Shown piece by piece: positions 57,713 to 64,000 of a stretch of DNA of 64,000 nt (the stretch's first letter is position 1; every line of letters begins with the position of its first letter). The translations under genes and the position numbers were made by a program. This stretch comes from Shinisaurus crocodilurus (lineage: Eukaryota; Chordata; Lepidosauria; Squamata; Shinisauridae): positions 43,448,575-43,512,574 of the forward strand of contig CM037876.1 of the NCBI GenBank assembly GCA_021292165.1, given 5' to 3'. The notes beneath the pieces are model-generated. The model did no database searches. It saw only the letters and a program-made list of their open reading frames with translations, and had not been told where the DNA came from.

Positions 57713-58734
57713 AAACTCCCAATGTAATACTGTTCCAGACCAGGGTTAGGGAGCCTCTTTCAGCCCAAATTTAATTTCGGAGAAGCTCTCAGGGGCTGCA
57801 TTCCAGTGGTGGGTGGGACTGAAGGTAAAGGGGCAGGGTTAAAATACAAAAAAAATACCCACATTTGCCACATTTGTAGCTTAAAGTTCTCACTGCCAGT
57901 AACCAATCCTTAGGAGAGGCATTTCAACCTTTTAGAAGGGGGGCGGGATGGCCCAAAGCTGGGAAACCACCAAACAGTTGGTGGTTGAGGGAAATGGGGT
58001 GGGGTCAGGGGACATGGCCCTCTGACCCCGGTGAGCCTAATTGGGAACCCTGGGGGGGATTTGACCCCCCAAGCTGAGGTTTCCCACCACTGTTCCAGAC
58101 AGAGGGCTTTTATGCTACCAATTAAAACTTAGAAGACTTTGTACAACTATTCCATCTTTTTCTCCTTAACAGATTTTCTGTGGTAAGAAAAAAGATGGAA
58201 GAAACAGTGGGAAATCATGGGAAAGTTACAAATGGAAAACACTGTCAACTGGACAAACCCACCCACCCCAACCCCCTGACCTCAAAGTTCTGTGTTTGAG
58301 GCACGGCGAATGCATAACAAAAGCCTTATCTGGAAGAAGCCTGTTTCTTCCACTTCACTAAAAATAAAACAGAGTGGCTAGGCTACTATGTTCTGCTTCC
58401 AAAATAACCTGTAACAAGAAGGAAAACTCAATTTTCTCTGCAGCAAATTGCTTTTAACGTTTGTACAGGCGGGGATCAATCTGGTTAAGTCCTTCTGAAA
58501 TTGTCACTCCAAATATGTAATTGTAAACCTGGCTTTCAGAGAACAAATGGCATAAGATCCTGTGCTGCTGTTCTCTTATTTAAATTGGAAATGAAATAAA
58601 TTTAATCTGTAATAATAATTTAAAAAAGTAATGTGTAGAATATACACATGAAGATTTATCAGACCTGTGGGCGTAATAATATCTTTGGTGAATATTGTAT
58701 CAATATATCTGGAGTGATTCAAGCCATTGACCTG
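57713..58734. other. intergenic stretch, unassigned
   Basis: I see no feature I can support. Confidence 0.4.
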
Positions 58735-58975
58735 GGTTGCACAACACAACAGCCCACCGTGGGTTGTTTTAGGATGATTTGAGGGTTGACTGACCCTCAA
58801 ACAACCCCTGCCACCTGGGTTTGCATGACGCGACAAGCCACAGCAAGCAAGGTGCCCATGGGTGCCATGAAAAAAATGACCCCCGCACCGCAGGCATCCG
58901 GCACAGCACGACAGCCCCAAGGGTAACTTAAGCCACTGGTGGGCTGTTGTGTCATCCAAACAGGCCACTGTGAAT
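58735..58975. mobile_element. palindromic MITE
   Basis: GGTTGCACAACACAACAGCC at one end and GGGCTGTTGTGTCATCCAAA at the other are inverted. An inner hairpin TTGAGGG/CCCTCAA is present. It is related to the ends of the 5,766 element. Confidence 0.65.
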
Positions 58976-59464
58976 GCACAAAAACCTCATCATGCAATCT
59001 TATTCATCCAAATGGGTCTGGCAATTGTGCATGAAACCCAGTATACAGATATAGATATCGGTACAATTTCTTGGAGTGCTTTAGAAAATATGGACCTAGA
59101 TTAGAAGCTCCTCTTAATGATGCTGTTGCTGGGCAGGGCACAAGCTTTTCTCCAAGCCCTCCTACCCCAGATTTTTCTGTGTTTTGCAGTGAATTCTGAG
59201 ACAAAGCTCTGTTTTGTAGGTGGCAGTCAAAGCACACAGTTGTTGGTTAGTAGAAAAACTACAAACCCCATCCATAACTTCTGCAATTCCATTCCAGTGT
59301 TCCGTCTGTCCAATAACTTTGCTACTAGGAACATAATCCAATGGTGCTGGGCAAGTTTCATCCCATAATACCAGTTTAACATGCCCAGTTAGGACCCAGT
59401 CTATCCTGAGCACAGCAATATCAAGGGAATTTCAAGAGCAGATTGTAATATGACATGGGTCATA

Positions 59465-59665
59465 TTTGTATGTTTATAGTATATCATGTTTTACCATGTT
59501 GTATTTTAGGGTCTTAATTTTGTGAACCACCCAGACAGCTTTGGTTATTGGGGCTGAATAGAAATGTAATGAATGAATGAATGAAATGTAATAAATGAAT
59601 GAAATGTAATAAATGAATGGAATGGAATGGAATGGAATGGAATGAATGAATGAATGAATGAAGTA
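59465..59665 (+). repeat. LINE 3' tail with expanded (GAATG)n/(AATG)n
   Basis: TGTGAACCACCCAGACAGCT, TTATTGGGGCTGAATAGAAA is an L2-like 3' end, followed by about 95 bp of AATG and GGAAT repeats. Confidence 0.7.
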
Positions 59666-59699
59666 GGGATGGGTGATCTGCTCATTCAACAACAACAAA

Positions 59700-60155
59700 A
59701 CTCAAAGTCCTATTGGGTATGTGCAAGCCCTTGTACTTACCAAGAGTAAGGAACTTGCCAAGTCTTTTGAGGAACAGTTGAAAGAGCTGGGTGTGTTCAG
59801 CCTGGAGATGAGAAGGATTAAAGGGAGACAATCTGAAGGGCTTTAAATATCTGAAGGGCTGTCATGCATAAGATGGAGCAGATTTGTCCTCTGTTACTCC
59901 AGAACCAATATTTGGAAATGGCAGGGCAGCAGATCTTGACTAAACATCAGGAGAAACCTCCTAATGGTCAGAGCTGTTTGGCAATGGAACAGATGGCCAT
60001 GGGAAGTTGTGGGGGTATTTTGCTGGAGTTATTTAAACAGAATGGTCATCTACCAGGGATGCAGTAGTTGAATCCCACACTGTAGATCCTGCATGAGTAG
60101 GGGTTAGACTAGAAGACCTCCAGGAACATTTCCAAGTCTATGATTTTATGAGTAG
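59700..60155 (+). repeat. CR1 LINE 3' fragment
   Basis: Broken coding remains (GTGTTCAGCCTGGAGATGAG) pass into the 3' end GGGGTTAGACTAGAAGACCT, ..TCTATGATTTTATGA. Confidence 0.7.
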
Positions 60156-60187
60156 GTGTTTTGTTTTGTTTTTAATTGTGGGCAGGA

Positions 60188-60390
60188 GAGGCTGGTGACT
60201 CCTACTTCGGTGGGGCTCCGAAATAGGAGCTTTTATTTGGAGCTTTATTGGTACTATCTATGGTGCTGAACTCCATCCCCAAAATAGGCTCACCACCATG
60301 GAGCACCATGGATAGCTCCTATGAAGCTGCAAATAAAAGCTGCAATGGATTAGGAGCCCCATCGAAATAGGAGTCACCCAGCCTCCACTG
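60188..60390. mobile_element. palindromic MITE
   Basis: GAGGCTGGTGACTCCTACTT..GTGGGGCTCC and GGAGCCCCATCGAAATAGGA..GTCACCCAGCCTCC are inverted over about 35 bp. Confidence 0.75.
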
Positions 60391-61949
60391 ATTGTGGGGT
60401 CATCCAATGCATTTGATTGGCAGGTTTACAAACAAATAAAAGGAAGTATCCTTACATCACTTCATTAACTTGTGGCATTCAGGGCGGGCTAATGGCCACT
60501 GTTGTAGATGGCTTTAAAATAAAATTCATGGGGGATTGGTCTCGCAATGAGCTTTAGATATGATAGCTAAGAATGGAGCTGTCTTGTTCAGACACAGTAC
60601 ATCTCTTACTACACAATACTAGGAGACAACAGGAGCTAGTTATCATCAACAAGACCTGCTATGTGAGCTTCCCAAGGGCATCTGCCTGGAAAAAGAATGT
60701 TGTATCAGTGCAAATGTGGCCTGTTCTTATAGCAGGTCTTATGTTCTTAAGACATACAGCAGTCCTTACATTTTAAAGACATAACAAGAATTACTTAAAA
60801 TTTAAGAAGATTTTGATCCTAAATTTGTAAATGAAGTTTACAAAGGAAGTTCATGGAAGAAAAGTTTCCCTTTCCCCACTACAGCAACCTGTGACCCAAG
60901 CACCTTTCTGGAGGGTCGAGGGGCCTGCCTGACCATTTTGGAATGAGGTACAGGGGGCTTGGGGAGATGGGAAACTTTCGTTCTGTGAATTTCCTTAGGC
61001 CACAATTCTAGACACACTTACTTGGGGGTAATCCACGTTGAACATAATGACCGAGTTCGCATGATCACTGCAGCCCACCAAGGCTTGTTTAAGCAGCGTG
61101 TGCCGGCACATGCCGGGTATTTTTGGGATATTCAAGCTGCAGCTTGTTGCGTTGTCCAAACCCAGGCAGCAGGTGTTATGCGAGGGTTAAGCAATAGGCC
61201 ATGTTGGCTTATTTGACCATGCAAACCAGCCCAATGAGATCTGCTTCTGATTATAGGATTGCTATGCTGGACTCATCAAAATAAAGCAAATGCAATATGA
61301 AAAAGAAACTTCAAGTAGAAGGGACAGAGTAAACCAAACTGAAAAAATCTAATGGCCTAAATCCATACCCCAATTACAAGGATCATTTAAATGTCTCTAG
61401 GACCCAATATTCAATATCTTTAGGTAATTACACCCAGAAGAAAACAAACAACTACGGGCTGACATTTCTCTTTCAGTTTATGGTACAAGAGTATCATCTT
61501 AATTGGCCCAACCCAAAGTAAATGAGAATGTCCAATAAACTAACACCCAATTAGAGAAGCTTGGACATGCACAAAGGGCTAGGAAGTTTTCATTTTCCTG
61601 TCATGAACGGCTTTAAGAAATAAATAGAATGGCATGATCAAACATTGAAATGATATAGTGAGAGAATATTTACCAATTTAGCAGCCATAATGGAGTCAGG
61701 AAGCAGCAATAGATAATGTATGCCTTCAGGGAAAGCACCAGAGGAAATTCATGCTAATAACAACTCATGGTGGTTAAAGTTTTTAAATAGTCTCAGGTCT
61801 CACATACCCAAATGAGAGTTATACTGTTGGTGGAATACCAAGTGGGATACATCAGGGGAGATAACAGGCACAAGTGTGTGTGCCAGCTGTGTGATCTCTT
61901 TGCACACTTCACCACCTTCCCCGCTCTGAGATCTCAGATCAGAGTAGAG
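60391..61949. other. intergenic stretch, mostly unassigned
   Basis: A diverged MITE-like piece lies at 61,048-61,205. The rest shows nothing I recognise. Confidence 0.35.
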
Positions 61950-62035
61950 CAGCAGCCTTCTCCAATCTGGCAGCCTTCAGATGTGTTGGTCTACAGCTCC
62001 CATCATCCCCAGCCAGCATGGGGCCATGCTGTTTT
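61950..62035. mobile_element. hairpin MITE, half copy
   Basis: TTCTCCAATCTGGCAGCCTT and CTACAGCTCCCATCATCCCC match one arm of the hAT-like hairpins. The second arm is missing. Confidence 0.5.
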
Positions 62036-62199
62036 GAAAGACAGAAATGTTTTTTTGTTTTGTTTTAATGCTCAGGTCCCTGGTTTTAAATTGATTGATA
62101 GCTGTCCATTTTTTACAACTGCCCAACCTCCCTGTGGCGTGTGTGTGTGTGACCTGTGAACAGGTGCATTCAGTCTGAAGTAGTGCCATTTTAGATCTC

Positions 62200-62750
62200 C
62201 ATGGCTGTCACTGGTGGCCCAGGCAAGCTTGGCAGGAGTGGCAAGGGGTTTTTGCTGCTGTTGCCAAGCTGCTTGCTAGCTGCTTCCCATGATGGGGTCG
62301 GTCACCCAGGTTCAGAGGACATGACAACCCATTGTGTGGGCACAACAACCCCTAGAACAGGGTTCTCCAACCTTAGGTCCCCAGATGTTGCTGGCCTAAA
62401 GCTCCCAGCATACCCAGCCAGCATGGCTAATGGCAAGGGATTCTGGGAGCTGTAGTCCAGCAACATCTGGGGACCCACGGTTGGAGAGCCCTGTTCTAGA
62501 TTCAGATTCAATTCCATTGTGATGTAATTGGTGACAGGTTGACAGTCTGACAGATAGATTCACTCAGACTACCACCACCCCTGTTTTGAGAGAATGACCT
62601 GGTTCAAACGACACGACAACCCATTGTGGGTGACAAGCCACGGTAGGTTGTCGTGTCATATGAACCTGGACAGTTTCCCACAGGGTGGCTTGTTCGTGGG
62701 TAACAAGCCACCCTGACAACCTATGGCTTGTTCTAGGGCTGGGTAGTATG
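62200..62750. mobile_element. palindromic-transposon pieces split by a MITE
   Basis: 62,200-62,350 matches the right half of the 5,766 element (AGGGGTTTTTGC, GACATGACAACCCATTG). 62,358-62,500 is an inserted hairpin MITE (CAGGGTTCTCCAACCTTAGG and complement). 62,585-62,750 is a terminal piece (GTTCAAACGACACGACAACC). Confidence 0.6.
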
Positions 62751-62817
62751 TGCCAGCATCCTGTTGGGCAACTGGAGGAGTGTCTTCCCTCACACTAGTT
62801 GAAGTGTACATATACAG

Positions 62818-62985
62818 GCCTGTGGCTTATGCTGGCTCAGCTTGTCTGAGTGTGGAAAGCTAAGCAGGGTCAAGCCTGGTTATTACTTGGATGGGAGACC
62901 TCTCCTTTAGTTTCCTGCATTGAGCAGGGGGTTGGACTCGATAGCCTTGTAGGCTCCTTCCAACTCTATATGAAATCTAATCTAT
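62818..62985 (+). mobile_element. 5S-rRNA-headed SINE, copy 3
   Basis: GGAAAGCTAAGCAGGGTCAA, CCTGGTTATTACTTGGATGG, GAGACC, then the CR1-like tail with GGTTGGACTCGATAGCC. Best preserved of the three, together with copy 1. Confidence 0.87.
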
Positions 62986-64000
62986 GAAGTGGGTATGTAT
63001 GGTGGTAACATCTAAAACAGGAGAAGCAAATGAAACAGGGGAAGATTCCTGAGTGCTCCTCACAGCACTTGAAGATGCACATGTGATATTTTTTAAAATT
63101 TTTAGCTGTAGAGTATCACAACATTTAGCGGCATAAGAGGTAAGGAAGGGAGAGAGAGAGAGAATCTTTTGTTTCATTCCAAGCTGGGCTTGTCCATCCC
63201 TAGCTGGGCTTGTCCACACATGGGCCAAGATCTAAAAGGCTTCACACAAAACATTGGATGCACACCAGGGGTTTTCTGGGGCCCACCCAATGGTGTAGTA
63301 AAGCAGGACTTGCCGGCACACTTTTATTAGCAGGGACACTGACATCATCTGCCACCCCATCAGAATTCCTTTCCTCTGAGCTTAGCTGCAATCCTCACAG
63401 TAGCAGGGATGGGGGGATGAATTTTCCCAGCAACAATAAATTGTTTCCTTTTGTGATGCAAAGTATTTTGGGGTGGCTTGGTCTTGCATGGGTCATTAAG
63501 ACCCATTAGCTTTATGAAAGACCTGCTCGTGGTGGAGATGAGAACCCTAGAACTGGTTCGTTGATATGAATCAACCCCGCTGCTTGCTTTTTTGCACCCT
63601 CCTTGTGGGAGCGGCTGTGGGAACTGTCATGATGAGCACCTGCACTTCAAAATTTACCACTACAGCACTAGGCCCACCTTTTCACTGCAGCCTCTCACAG
63701 TCCAAAAAGCTGCTCCTAAAGGTTGCGGAGGCCTCCAGAGCAAGTTTGAATGTAGTTCGAGGAGCTGGAAATGAAAATCACCACCAACAATTTGAAAGGC
63801 CCATACATGTGCAGGAGCACTTTCTGCTAGAGCACAAGGTGTTGCTGAGGAATGGATACAAGTGTCACATGAAGCGATGGGAACTGTGGTACGATCACAG
63901 CTGGAAGTGGAAGCTTCCACCTTCTCTCAGTCATAAGGACTGGATGACAAAAGTGTAGGAGGTGGCTTGGCATAAGCCAAGTTAGGGATGTCAGGATGCA
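62986..64000. other. intergenic stretch, unassigned
   Basis: A 130-codon frame at 63,566-63,958 has a hydrophobic start but no recognisable motif, and I do not call it a gene. A short GA run lies near 63,150. Confidence 0.35.

Noticed and set aside
63566..63958. 130-codon open frame with hydrophobic N-terminus
   Set aside because: No recognisable domain, codon pattern not convincing, no neighbouring exons; chance frame more likely.

Overview
The window looks like nuclear DNA of a squamate reptile, most likely a lizard. The only host gene I recognise is annexin A5 (ANXA5) on the minus strand. Its N-terminus reads MAK-YTRGTV, the form I associate with birds and reptiles. The rest is dense in repeats typical of squamates: CR1 and L2-like LINEs, tRNA-derived SINEs, 5S-rRNA-headed SINEs with a CR1-like tail, and many palindromic MITEs and hAT elements. 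Species cannot be fixed from this sequence.

1-31.2 kb: 5' part of ANXA5. The GC-rich promoter and a likely non-coding first exon lie at about 30.55-31.2 kb. The start codon is in a short exon at 30,442-30,450. Six further coding exons follow at 14.5, 12.8, 12.4, 4.5, 3.0 and 1.4 kb, all with GT/AG borders and one continuous frame. Later exons lie beyond base 1. Intron 2 is about 15.9 kb and holds the most striking structure here: a 4.7 kb near-perfect palindrome (16,517-21,232). Each of its arms carries the same broken transposase-like gene.

31-40 kb: repeat-rich intergenic DNA with trinucleotide microsatellites, SINEs in both orientations, an L2-like LINE with reverse-transcriptase coding remains (32.2-33.2 kb), and a 1.59 kb hAT-type element (38,539-40,125) with a perfect 8-bp target duplication and an internal tandem amplification.

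40.4-47.2 kb: a young gammaretrovirus-like endogenous retrovirus. Its 569-bp LTRs differ at one site that I could find, and it has a 4-bp GATT target duplication. Gag is broken and truncated. Protease and most of reverse transcriptase are missing. Integrase and a full-length envelope frame remain open.

47-64 kb: more repeats. Two solo LTRs of one family lie in opposite orientation with perfect 5-bp target duplications; one sits inside a decayed Harbinger-type transposase gene. The rest is LINE fragments, palindromic transposons, two 5S SINEs and microsatellites. I found no host gene here.

Sequence identities, motifs, splice borders and target duplications were read directly. Repeat family names come from general knowledge and were not checked against a database.
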